NCBI RefSeq assembly: GCF_002163855.1
Contig: NZ_CP019332.1
Coordinates: forward strand, 1,157,145-1,221,144
Direction of reading: 5' to 3'
Origin: Winogradskyella sp. PC-19
GTDB lineage: Bacteria > Bacteroidota > Bacteroidia > Flavobacteriales > Flavobacteriaceae
DNA: 64,000 nucleotides
The notes beneath the pieces were generated by a model. The model was not told the origin of the DNA. It did not search any database and was given only the letters and a program-made list of their open reading frames with translations. The position numbers and the translations under genes are program-made. Position 1 is the first letter of the stretch. Each line of letters begins with the position of its first letter. Shown one piece after another: positions 8,352 to 17,268 of the stretch.

Positions 8352-10019
8352 ATGTTTGAAATTTCACAGTTAAAAGCAAAAAAACTACCTGAATTACAGG
8401 AGATTGCTAAACAACTAAAAGTACCAAAGTACCGTTCTTTAAAAAAGCTAGACTTGGTTTATCAAATCCTAGATTACCAAGCAGCAAATCCTGCTGCGGT
8501 TAAAGCTGTTACCAAAGAAGACAATAAACCTTCTGAAGAAAAAACTGAACAAAAGCAACCGCAACAGCGCCAAAAAAGAGCACGTGTTCAAAAACCTCAA
8601 CAAGAGAAAAAAGAACAACAAAAAATGGATTTTGAGGATAAATCTTCTAATGTAAAAGCTGAAGATAATTCTAATACTAAGCCTCAAAAGCACTCAAAAG
8701 ATTTAAAGGATTCAAAAGATTCTAGAAACGACAATAAGCAACCTCAAAAAAAGGATGACAACCGTCGTAATCAAAATCAAAATAAAAATCAGAATCAGAA
8801 AAACGATAATAACAATCGTAACAAAAATCATAACAAAAATCATAATCATAAAAACAATGGCAATAAGGATAACAGAAATCGTTACCGTGAGCCAGATTTT
8901 GAATTTGATGCAATTATCGAAAGTGAAGGTGTCTTAGATGTGATGCAAGACGGTTATGGTTTTTTAAGATCCTCAGATTATAACTACCTAACTTCACCAG
9001 ATGATATTTATGTATCGCAATCACAAATTCGTTTGTTTGGATTAAAAGTCGGTGATACTGTTTTAGGGCAAGTAAGACCTCCAAAAGAAGGTGAAAAGTA
9101 TTTTCCTTTAATCAAGGTTAGTAAAATCAATGGACAAAGTCCGCAGGTTGTAAGAGACCGTGTTGCTTTTGAACATTTAACACCATTATTTCCGAAAGAG
9201 AAATTTAATATTGCTGAAAAGCAATCTACAATTTCGACTCGTATTATGGATTTGTTTGCACCTATTGGTAAAGGACAACGTGGTATGATTGTATCGCAAC
9301 CTAAAACGGGTAAAACGATGTTACTAAAGGATGTTGCAAATGCAATTGCAGCTAATCATCCTGAAGTGTATCAAATGATTCTATTGATTGATGAACGTCC
9401 TGAAGAAGTTACTGATATGCAACGTAATGTTCGCGGCGAAGTCATTGCCTCTACTTTTGATAAAGAAGCACATGAGCATGTAAAGATTGCAAATATTGTA
9501 TTAGAAAAAGCAAAGCGTTTGGTAGAATGTGGTCACGATGTGGTTATTTTATTAGATTCTATAACGCGTTTAGCAAGAGCATATAACTCCGTACAGCCAG
9601 CATCAGGTAAAATATTATCTGGTGGTGTAGATGCGAACGCGCTACACAAACCAAAGCGTTTCTTTGGTGCTGCACGAAATATAGAAAATGGTGGTTCGCT
9701 TACAATTATTGCTACAGCATTGACAGAAACAGGCTCTAAAATGGATGAAGTAATTTTTGAGGAATTTAAAGGTACTGGTAACATGGAACTTCAGTTAGAT
9801 CGTAAGATTAGTAACCGTCGTATTTTCCCTGCTATTGACTTAACATCTTCTAGCACACGTCGTGATGACATATTATTAGATGCAAATACAATACAACGTA
9901 TGTGGGTAATGCGCAAATACCTAGCAGATATGAACCCAGTTGAAGCTATGGAGTTTATTAACGACCGATTTAAACAAACTAAAAACAACGAAGAGTTTTT
10001 AATTTCTATGAATAGCTAA
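8352..10019 (+). CDS. rho: Transcription termination factor Rho with long disordered insert
   Basis: Rho is a hexameric RNA helicase that ends transcription. The 555 residues comprise four parts. An N-terminal SAP-like Rho_N domain spans about 1-47. A low-complexity insert rich in Asn, Lys, Gln and Asp spans about 48-183. A cold-shock-like RNA-binding domain spans about 190-265. The ATPase follows, with Walker [11 protein letters not shown], the [13 protein letters not shown] stretch and [12 protein letters not shown]. coli Rho is 419 residues and lacks the insert. Such inserts are known in Bacteroidetes Rho, and the one in Bacteroides thetaiotaomicron has been linked to phase separation. A strong terminator follows the gene. 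Confidence 0.97.
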   Translation: MFEISQLKAKKLPELQEIAKQLKVPKYRSLKKLDLVYQILDYQAANPAAVKAVTKEDNKPSEEKTEQKQPQQRQKRARVQKPQQEKKEQQKMDFEDKSSNVKAEDNSNTKPQKHSKDLKDSKDSRNDNKQPQKKDDNRRNQNQNKNQNQKNDNNNRNKNHNKNHNHKNNGNKDNRNRYREPDFEFDAIIESEGVLDVMQDGYGFLRSSDYNYLTSPDDIYVSQSQIRLFGLKVGDTVLGQVRPPKEGEKYFPLIKVSKINGQSPQVVRDRVAFEHLTPLFPKEKFNIAEKQSTISTRIMDLFAPIGKGQRGMIVSQPKTGKTMLLKDVANAIAANHPEVYQMILLIDERPEEVTDMQRNVRGEVIASTFDKEAHEHVKIANIVLEKAKRLVECGHDVVILLDSITRLARAYNSVQPASGKILSGGVDANALHKPKRFFGAARNIENGGSLTIIATALTETGSKMDEVIFEEFKGTGNMELQLDRKISNRRIFPAIDLTSSSTRRDDILLDANTIQRMWVMRKYLADMNPVEAMEFINDRFKQTKNNEEFLISMNS

Positions 10020-10040
10020 AAACTTAAGTTTTATACTATA

Positions 10041-10072
10041 AAAAAGCCTTTGAAGAAATTCAAAGGCTTTTT
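10041..10072. terminator. Bidirectional intrinsic terminator between rho and the adhesin gene
   Basis: A 14-bp perfect stem (AAAAAGCCTTTGAA at 10041-10054, TTCAAAGGCTTTTT at 10059-10072) with a GAAA loop. The A-tract and T-tract let it serve both convergent genes. Confidence 0.9.
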
Positions 10073-10101
10073 TTATTTTAGATTTTATTAATAACTACTA
10101 A

Positions 10102-13100
10102 TTATCGCTTCAATGCAAAGTGTGCGGTAAACGTTCGTCTTTCGTCATTAATTGGCTCATTATATTCTAGGGTAAACCAATAATCGCTGCTAGGCATATT
10201 GTTACCGTTATATGTTCCATCCCAACCTGGACTTGTAGGACTTAATTGTTTTAATAACTTTCCATAGCGGTCGTGAATATATATAACTGCAGCTGGTTGA
10301 GAGTCGATTCCTCTAATAGTCCAAGTATCGTTATTACCATCCCCGTTTGGCGTAAAGAATTTAGGATAATCTATTACTGTTATATTTTCATATAAAATTC
10401 CACAACCTAAAACATCTCTAACAGCTACTAAATGTTCTCCACCTGTAACGTTTTCAAATTCTCCGCTTAGTTCCCAAGGTCCATTATCGAGACTATATTC
10501 ATATTCACTATTTCCTGTAGCAGTGGCAACAATCATATTATTACCAGTGAATGTTTGAGATACGACCTCTACATCTAAAGAATCAGGAATACCACCTTCA
10601 ACAACAACAGTTTCGTCAAAATTAGTACACATTGTTACCGTCGAAGTTGTTGTATCAGTAACTAAAACACTGTAAGTTCCTCCTTGAGTCGGAATTAAAC
10701 TTGACCCAGTTTCAGTCGCAAGTACATCACCATTAAAGCTCCATTCAAAAGTGTAATCTGCATCAGATAACTCAGTATCAATTACAGGAGGAATCGGAAC
10801 TTCAGCTTCATCATTGCTACTTAAACATAAAGTATAAGTATCATCCAAATCGAATATTGGTAATAAATTAGTTTGAAGTGTAACCTCAGCAATTTCAAAA
10901 CACTCGTCTGGCCTTATATTACTACTAACTCTCGCATAAATTGTTTGAGGATTTGTGTTCACAAAGTTTTCATATAGTAACGGTAAAGGTTCTTCATCAT
11001 TTAAAGCATCCTCTTCAGAAAAATGAAAACTAATACTGATATCAGCTAGGTCTTGAGTTCCTATAATATTTGGGATTCGAGATTCTAAATCGAACTGCGT
11101 TGAGCCATCATTATCACCAACAACATCGCATTCTTCATAAAAATCATCTAATGCAAATGCTCCGTCCAAGACTTCAATATTAAAAGATTGTGTACTTACT
11201 GAACAGCCTGTCATATTATTTGTAATTGCTACAAAAATTGGCTGAGGATTGCTCGTATTTTCATATGGACTTACTAGTGCATCCACTAAATTATCTGCAT
11301 CAGCTTGAGAATCGTGATAAGTCACTGTAAATAGTGTTGATTCTTGACCATTTAAAATTTCAGCGTCTTTACTTTCTAAATCAAATTCAAATAAGAAGTC
11401 CGTGTTGTTTTCACATTCTAAGAAATCTGTGACCACAACGCTATCATCTGGTAATGGATTGGCATTGAAGGTTACAGTACTGCTATTAGGACAAACATCT
11501 GAAACGGAGTATTCAATTGTATAAGCCGCACCTGGTGTTCCGCCTGTAACTTCTCCTGTTGTAGCATCTATTACTGCGCTATCTGTAGGTGTAGGATTGA
11601 AAGTAAAAGTTCCGCCAGCTAATCCCGTTATAGTTGCTAAACCTCCATCACAAGTTGGAGCTACAGTAAAGCTTGCATCATCTTCCTGAGTTACTGTGAC
11701 ATCTTGGGTTGAGCTTTGTGGACATGTTCCTGCAGTTGTATATTCTATAGTATATGTTGTAGCTGATGTACCACCTGTAACTTCACCAGTTGCAGAGTCT
11801 ATGACTGCACCATCAGTTGGAACTGGATTTAATGTAAATATTCCTCCTATATCACCTGTTATTATTGCGGTTCCACCATCACAAGTTGGCGTCATTGTAA
11901 AACTCGGGTCATCTGCGGTAAGTACTGTAACATCTTGACTTGAAGTGTCTGGACAAGCACCTGCTGTTGTATATTCTATGGTATAAGTTGCAGCCGATGT
12001 TCCGTTTGTAACTTCGCCAGTATCAGCATCAATTACTGCGCCATCTGTTGGTACAGGATTTAATACAAATGTTCCTCCTGCATCTCCAGTTATCGTTGCT
12101 GTACCACCATCACAAGTCGCTGTCATCGTAAAACTAGAATCGTCTAAAGTTAATACGGTTACATCTTCGGTATTTACTGAAGGGCAAGTACCTGATGTCG
12201 TATACTCGATAGTATACGTTGTACCAAATGTTCCTCCAGTGACTTCACCAGTAGCAGCGTCAATAACAGCGCCATCTGTTGGGACTGGATTAAATGCAAA
12301 TGTTCCTCCTGCAAGTCCTGTTATGGTTACTGTACCTCCATCACACGTTGGTGTCACTGTAAAACTTGCATCATCAGCAGTAATTACGGTAACATCTTGT
12401 GCCAGAGTCTGAGGACAAGTACCTACAGTTGTATATTCTATTGTGTAAGTCGTACCAGAAGTTCCTCCTGTAACTTCTCCTGTTGTAGTATCTATTACCG
12501 CGCCATCTGTAGGTGTAGGATTGAAAGTAAAAGTTCCACCAGCTAATCCTGTTACAGTTGCAGTACCACCATCACATGTTGGCGTCATTGTAAAACTCGG
12601 GTCATCCGCTGTAAGCACCGTAACATCTTGGGTTGAGCTTTGTGGACATGTTCCTGCAGTTGTATATTCTATAGTATATGTTGTAGCTGATGTACCACCT
12701 GTAACTTCACCAGTTGCAGAGTCTATAACTGCACCATCAGTTGGAACTGGATTTAATGTAAATATTCCTCCTGTATCACCTGTTATTGTTGCTGTACCAC
12801 CATCACAAGTTGGCGTCATTGTAAAACTCGGGTCATCTGCGGTAAGTACTGTAACATCTTGACTTGAAGTATCCGGACAAGAACCTGCTGTTGTATATTC
12901 TATGGTATAGGTTGCAGCTGATGTTCCGTTTGTAACTTCGCCAGTATCAGCATCAATTACTGCGCCATCTGTTGGTACAGGATTTAATACAAATGTTCCT
13001 CCTGCATCTCCAGTTATCGTTGCTGTACCACCATCACAAGTCGCTGTCATCGTAAAACTAGAATCGTCTAAAGTTAATACGGTTACATCTTCGGTATTTA

Positions 13101-14838
13101 CTGAAGGGCAAGTACCTGATGTCGTATACTCGATAGTATACGTTGTACCAAATGTTCCTCCAGTGACTTCACCAGTAGCAGCGTCAATAACAGCGCCATC
13201 TGTTGGGACTGGATTAAATGCAAATGTTCCTCCTGCAAGTCCTGTTATGGTTACTGTACCTCCATCACACGTTGGTGTCACTGTAAAACTTGCATCATCA
13301 GCAATAATTACCGTGACATCTTGTGCCAGAGTCTGAGGACAAGTACCTACAGTTGTATATTCTATTGTGTAAGTCGTACCAGAAGTTCCTCCTGTAACTT
13401 CTCCTGTTGTAGTATCTATTACCGCGCCATCTGTAGGTGTAGGATTGAAAGTAAAAGTTCCACCAGCTAATCCTGTTACAGTTGCAGTACCACCATCACA
13501 TGTTGGCGTCATTGTAAAACTCGGGTCATCCGCTGTAAGTACCGTAACATCTTGGGTTGAGCTTTGTGGACATGTTCCTGCAGTTGTATATTCTATAGTA
13601 TATGTTGTAGCTGATGTACCACCTGTAACTTCACCAGTTGCAGAGTCTATAACTGCACCATCAGTTGGAACTGGATTTAATGTAAATATTCCTCCTGTAT
13701 CACCTGTTATTGTTGCTGTACCACCATCACAAGTTGGCGTCATTGTAAAACTCGGGTCATCTGCGGTAAGTACTGTAACATCTTGACTTGAAGTATCCTG
13801 ACAAGCACCTGCTGTTGTATATTCTATGGTATAGATTGCAGCTGATGTTCCGTTTGTAACTTCACCAGTAGCTGCATCAATTACTGCGCCATCTGTTGGT
13901 ACGGGATTTAATACAAATGTTCCTCCTGTATCTCCAGTTATCGTTGCTGTACCGCCATCACAAGTCGCTGTCATCGTAAAACTAGAATCGTCTAAAGTTA
14001 ATACGGTTACATCTTCGGTATTTACTGAAGGGCAAGTACCTGATGTCGTATACTCGATAGTATATGTTGTACCAAATGTTCCTCCAGTGACTTCACCAGT
14101 AGCAGCGTCAATAACAGCGCCATCTGTTGGGACTGGATTAAATGCAAATGTTCCTCCTGCAAGTCCTGTTATGGTTACTGTACCGCCATCACACGTTGGT
14201 GTCACTGTAAAACTTGCATCATCAGCAATAATTACCGTGACATCTTGCGCTAAGGTTTGAGTACAAACACCTGATACAGTATATTCTACTGTGTATGTTG
14301 TACCGGAAGTTCCACCTGTAACTTCTCCCGTTGTCGTATCTAATACTGCACCATCAGTAGGTACAGGATTGAAAGCAAAAGTACCTCCTGTATCACCAGT
14401 TATGATTGCGGTGCCTCCATCACAAGTTGGAGTTAAAGTAAAACTTGCATCTACATCTGAATCAATTACATTAATTTCAAAATCGATTGTATCAAAACAA
14501 TCTGTATTAAAATTATTTTCTATTCTTATAAAAATAGTTTCAGATGTAAAGGCATTCATATTGGTATACAAACCAATAATTGGGCTTGCATTGTTTTGAG
14601 CATCAGCTAATGTATTATGATAACTTACAGAAACATCTGTTTGAGTTCCAATTACAGTAGCATTAAAGGTTGTAAAATCAAAATCCCAAAATCCATCGTT
14701 GTCATCATCACAAATTATTTGATCATCTACTGGATTAGCAACAGGAATTGGTGCGTAATTAATTAGTATGTCATCTGTATCTATACAACCCGCAGCATCA
14801 GTAACTGTAACTAAATATGTTCCTGAGTTTGGAGACAT
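10102..14838 (-). CDS. Giant T9SS adhesin, C-terminal fragment after an in-frame stop
   Basis: This 1578-residue reading frame is the C-terminal three quarters of a larger adhesin. It continues in the same frame as the upstream fragment (14860-16611), separated only by a TAA at 14860-14862. Residues 36-127 are one of the roughly 95-residue YHxxxxDA modules. Residues 130-1130 are thirteen tandem 77-residue repeats. Three more modules follow, then a type B gliding-motility-associated C-terminal domain (PKFFTPNGDGNNDTW through FTAHFALKR) that directs T9SS export and surface attachment. On its own it has no signal peptide, so it could not be secreted. The fragment is functional only if the stop is bypassed or is a sequence error. 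Confidence 0.85.
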   Translation of the reverse strand: MSPNSGTYLVTVTDAAGCIDTDDILINYAPIPVANPVDDQIICDDDNDGFWDFDFTTFNATVIGTQTDVSVSYHNTLADAQNNASPIIGLYTNMNAFTSETIFIRIENNFNTDCFDTIDFEINVIDSDVDASFTLTPTCDGGTAIITGDTGGTFAFNPVPTDGAVLDTTTGEVTGGTSGTTYTVEYTVSGVCTQTLAQDVTVIIADDASFTVTPTCDGGTVTITGLAGGTFAFNPVPTDGAVIDAATGEVTGGTFGTTYTIEYTTSGTCPSVNTEDVTVLTLDDSSFTMTATCDGGTATITGDTGGTFVLNPVPTDGAVIDAATGEVTNGTSAAIYTIEYTTAGACQDTSSQDVTVLTADDPSFTMTPTCDGGTATITGDTGGIFTLNPVPTDGAVIDSATGEVTGGTSATTYTIEYTTAGTCPQSSTQDVTVLTADDPSFTMTPTCDGGTATVTGLAGGTFTFNPTPTDGAVIDTTTGEVTGGTSGTTYTIEYTTVGTCPQTLAQDVTVIIADDASFTVTPTCDGGTVTITGLAGGTFAFNPVPTDGAVIDAATGEVTGGTFGTTYTIEYTTSGTCPSVNTEDVTVLTLDDSSFTMTATCDGGTATITGDAGGTFVLNPVPTDGAVIDADTGEVTNGTSAATYTIEYTTAGSCPDTSSQDVTVLTADDPSFTMTPTCDGGTATITGDTGGIFTLNPVPTDGAVIDSATGEVTGGTSATTYTIEYTTAGTCPQSSTQDVTVLTADDPSFTMTPTCDGGTATVTGLAGGTFTFNPTPTDGAVIDTTTGEVTGGTSGTTYTIEYTTVGTCPQTLAQDVTVITADDASFTVTPTCDGGTVTITGLAGGTFAFNPVPTDGAVIDAATGEVTGGTFGTTYTIEYTTSGTCPSVNTEDVTVLTLDDSSFTMTATCDGGTATITGDAGGTFVLNPVPTDGAVIDADTGEVTNGTSAATYTIEYTTAGACPDTSSQDVTVLTADDPSFTMTPTCDGGTAIITGDIGGIFTLNPVPTDGAVIDSATGEVTGGTSATTYTIEYTTAGTCPQSSTQDVTVTQEDDASFTVAPTCDGGLATITGLAGGTFTFNPTPTDSAVIDATTGEVTGGTPGAAYTIEYSVSDVCPNSSTVTFNANPLPDDSVVVTDFLECENNTDFLFEFDLESKDAEILNGQESTLFTVTYHDSQADADNLVDALVSPYENTSNPQPIFVAITNNMTGCSVSTQSFNIEVLDGAFALDDFYEECDVVGDNDGSTQFDLESRIPNIIGTQDLADISISFHFSEEDALNDEEPLPLLYENFVNTNPQTIYARVSSNIRPDECFEIAEVTLQTNLLPIFDLDDTYTLCLSSNDEAEVPIPPVIDTELSDADYTFEWSFNGDVLATETGSSLIPTQGGTYSVLVTDTTTSTVTMCTNFDETVVVEGGIPDSLDVEVVSQTFTGNNMIVATATGNSEYEYSLDNGPWELSGEFENVTGGEHLVAVRDVLGCGILYENITVIDYPKFFTPNGDGNNDTWTIRGIDSQPAAVIYIHDRYGKLLKQLSPTSPGWDGTYNGNNMPSSDYWFTLEYNEPINDERRTFTAHFALKR
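11449..14451 (-). repeat. Thirteen 231-bp coding tandem repeats in a 924-bp higher-order array
   Basis: Each unit encodes 77 residues beginning DxSFTxTxTCDGG and ending VTVLTxD, with a conserved NPVPTDGAVID core and two cysteines that could form a disulfide. After one solo unit the order repeats as four unit types. The three 924-bp blocks are 13297-14220, 12373-13296 and 11449-12372. The first two blocks are almost identical at the DNA level where compared; for example, 12521-12620 and 13445-13544 differ at about one base. The last unit of the third block has diverged. Confidence 0.93.
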
Positions 14839-14859
14839 TACTGTTAAAGTTGGATTTGT

Positions 14860-16611
14860 TTAACCAACTAAATCAACCCCATTAAGAGACCATTGGTAAG
14901 ATGTAGCTCCTACAGTAGTTGCGTCTAAATCAACATCCGCGTCACCTTCACATTGGTTAACGTCTGCACCTAAATCTACAGTAAATGGACTATTAGTAGT
15001 CACAGTAACATCATCAGTAACTATTGTAATATCTCCGTTACAGTTAGTATAGGTAACTTGTGCAGTATATGTGGTTGAAGCGTCTGTTGGACAAACCTCG
15101 AAACTAGCATCTGTACTTAATACATTACCCATATCATCAAGCCAGGCAAATTCAACAATACTTGGTCCAGCTGGTGTAAAACGCCATGCTTCGTCAGTTG
15201 CAGTCCATCCGCCGCCTTCGTTAGTATTTCTTCCTGGTGGTACAAAAGCTTCTGTACCTGCATCGTTTTGAATACCTATAACTTTATTATTGTTCCAACT
15301 ACCACAAAATGGTGCATTCTCAACATAAATATCTATAACGTTTGTTGTCTCATAAAAAACAGCCATATGAGTAGCTAACTCTGAATTACAATTCCACATT
15401 GGTACATTATAAAAACTTACTGCCAAAACTCTGTTTGGTGCTGTACCTATGATTTCCCAAGCTATTTCGTCACTACCGTTACCAACTGATGGATCAATAT
15501 CATGTAAAGGTGTAAAAACATTTACCTCAGATAAAGCCGGGTCTGTGTTATTAGGTAGTGGTAAATTACTTGGATTAAAATCATTAGTAGTATCTCCGGG
15601 ATCAACATCGAATCTGATGACTCCATTAGAGCCTACTTGAAATTGTGTCTCGATATCGTCAAAAAAGCAAAAATCAAATGGTAAATCTTCAACATCATCC
15701 CATTGATCATCAATATTAGTGTTAACAGAATTTGTTAGACCATTAAAAGAAAAAGGCGGCACAAAAGGAATACTATTTACAGTATAGGTACTTGTATCCC
15801 CTATATCTAAAAACGATGCTGTTAATGTCGTACATGTTTCAGTACAAGGAATATCTATATCAGCACCTGCATCTACAGATGGATTACCTGGGCTAGTAGA
15901 GCCTATTTGCGCAGTTAAATCAATACTATTGGTATTTGTACAACCAGCCGTATCTGTTATTGTTAATGTCACTACAAAAAGACCAGCAGTTGTGTAGGCA
16001 TGAGTTACAGATTCTCCCATGGCTGTATTACCATCACCAAAATCCCAAAGATAGGTAGCTCCTGTACCTCCTGTAGAAAATGTACCGCTACCATTAAATG
16101 TTATAACTTCATTTTCATCTGCAACTACAACATTCGCAGCACTTGAATCTGGTATTGTACTATCAACATTTGCGATAATATTTTGACAAGGCGTAAAACA
16201 ACTAATATCAGCAGCCCAACCTATTGTATTACCGCTACCATTTGTAGTCCAAACAAAAGTCAAACAACCTGATGTGTTAGCTACACTTGGCTCGACCAAA
16301 CCTGGACTACTCGTTCCAGAAAACATACCAAGTGGCGGTGCAGTAGCATCAGTACCATCAAAAATAGAAAGTATATCAATACCATCTTGAGAACTAAATG
16401 TGGTAAAATTAATATTTATTGCATCTCCTGGGTTATCGGGACATATGGTTATCGTAAAATCTTCATTTCCTGAATAGTTACCCGAAGAACCACCAGAATC
16501 TAAAAATGTACCCATACATTGATTAAATGTACCGTCTTGCATTAATAAATCCTGACTAAAAACCTGTACAGAAAAGACAAAAAACGTAAATAATAGTATT
16601 TTTTTAAACAT
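14860..16611 (-). CDS. Giant T9SS adhesin, N-terminal fragment ending at a premature TAA
   Basis: The 583-residue fragment starts with a signal peptide (MFKKILLFTFFVFSVQVFSQ). A CUB-like region follows (about 25-140, with CMGTFLDSGGSSGNYSG and GWAADISC), then a PKD domain (about 160-232, with DFGDGNTAMGESVTHAY). Next comes a cysteine-containing beta-rich domain (about 250-480) and an Ig-like start ending YQWSLNGVDLVG. It stops at TAA where a sense codon such as CAA is expected, because the frame downstream continues TNPTLTV into the adhesin body. Without the C-terminal sorting domain it would pass Sec but not be attached by T9SS. It ends at a base substitution, not a frameshift. Confidence 0.85.
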   Translation of the reverse strand: MFKKILLFTFFVFSVQVFSQDLLMQDGTFNQCMGTFLDSGGSSGNYSGNEDFTITICPDNPGDAININFTTFSSQDGIDILSIFDGTDATAPPLGMFSGTSSPGLVEPSVANTSGCLTFVWTTNGSGNTIGWAADISCFTPCQNIIANVDSTIPDSSAANVVVADENEVITFNGSGTFSTGGTGATYLWDFGDGNTAMGESVTHAYTTAGLFVVTLTITDTAGCTNTNSIDLTAQIGSTSPGNPSVDAGADIDIPCTETCTTLTASFLDIGDTSTYTVNSIPFVPPFSFNGLTNSVNTNIDDQWDDVEDLPFDFCFFDDIETQFQVGSNGVIRFDVDPGDTTNDFNPSNLPLPNNTDPALSEVNVFTPLHDIDPSVGNGSDEIAWEIIGTAPNRVLAVSFYNVPMWNCNSELATHMAVFYETTNVIDIYVENAPFCGSWNNNKVIGIQNDAGTEAFVPPGRNTNEGGGWTATDEAWRFTPAGPSIVEFAWLDDMGNVLSTDASFEVCPTDASTTYTAQVTYTNCNGDITIVTDDVTVTTNSPFTVDLGADVNQCEGDADVDLDATTVGATSYQWSLNGVDLVG

Positions 16612-16623
16612 GTTAGGGGAATA

Positions 16624-17076
16624 TTAATGCTGTGGTAAAATTGTTATTAGATATTGCGTATTATAAACTCGATAATACTCTGCTCTTTTTCTTGAAAAGA
16701 AATTAAACCCATATTTCAAAGGGTTAAAACTCTCAACGTTAAAGGAATTATCTTTTTGTAAGCCGGGGTTTATTGACTTAACAAGTTTCACTTGCGATAA
16801 TCTCTTTAAAGAGCTTAAATCCTTTTTTTCGTAACGTTTGATAACAACTCTATTTCTAAGTATATCTTTAAACGAAAGGAGTCTTTGCGGATTATTATAA
16901 ACCAATTTATCTGCATAGTCTCCATAAACCTCATCAATAAAAGCACGTTCTTTTGACGTTAAAGGCTCTGATAAATTATCACTATATTTTGCTAGTGGCA
17001 ATGCTTGCTTTTGTGATTGTCCAAAAAGGCTTAGTCCTAAACAAACAAAAAACACGAGAGATATTTTTTTAATCAT
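16624..17076 (-). CDS. Small secreted protein beside the adhesin genes, function unknown
   Basis: The 150-residue protein has a signal peptide (MIKKISLVFFVCLGLSLFGQ). A basic, polar body follows, with SKERAFIDEVYGDYADKLVY at about 41-60, and it ends YNTQYLITILPQH. There is no membrane segment after the signal. It lies 12 bp upstream of the adhesin N-terminal part on the same strand, so the two are likely co-transcribed. Its position between two T9SS adhesins suggests a role in their assembly or surface display. That is inference from context only; I recognise no domain. Confidence 0.7.
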   Translation of the reverse strand: MIKKISLVFFVCLGLSLFGQSQKQALPLAKYSDNLSEPLTSKERAFIDEVYGDYADKLVYNNPQRLLSFKDILRNRVVIKRYEKKDLSSLKRLSQVKLVKSINPGLQKDNSFNVESFNPLKYGFNFFSRKRAEYYRVYNTQYLITILPQH

Positions 17077-17210
17077 AGCGTATACTTAAAATAGTCAGGG
17101 AATTTAATAAAATTTTAACAATTACACAGCACTTTGTCTAAGTTCTCGTTATTATGACAGATTTTCTGACATAAGAGCTATTAACAGATAATAAAACCTA
17201 AGTTTTAAAT

Positions 17211-17240
17211 AAAAAAAGCCTTTAAATTTCTTTAAAGGCT
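17211..17240 (-). terminator. Intrinsic terminator of the 1443-residue adhesin gene
   Basis: A 10-bp perfect stem (AGCCTTTAAA at 17217-17226, TTTAAAGGCT at 17231-17240) with a TTTC loop. On the minus strand it is followed by seven T's. Confidence 0.85.
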
Positions 17241-17268
17241 CTTAATTATAAATCAATTTTAAAATATG

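Noticed and set aside
8722-8937. Antisense and alternative-frame open stretches over the Asn/Lys-rich part of rho
   Set aside because: Low-complexity AAT/AAA codons give open frames in several registers. None has a plausible protein sequence.
11449-14451. Regular repeats considered as a CRISPR array
   Set aside because: The unit is 231 bp, stays in one reading frame and has no short-repeat/unique-spacer pattern. It is a coding tandem repeat.
11696-14599. Several plus-strand open frames of 80-113 codons inside the adhesin gene, some identical to each other
   Set aside because: They are antisense shadows of the 77-residue repeats. Their identity to each other only reflects the 924-bp repeat on the minus strand.
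14860-14862. Programmed stop-codon read-through or recoding (for example selenocysteine) at the adhesin TAA
   Set aside because: TAA is not a selenocysteine codon, no recoding hairpin is evident just downstream, and a Gln-like position in an Ig strand needs no special residue. A substitution or sequence error is simpler.
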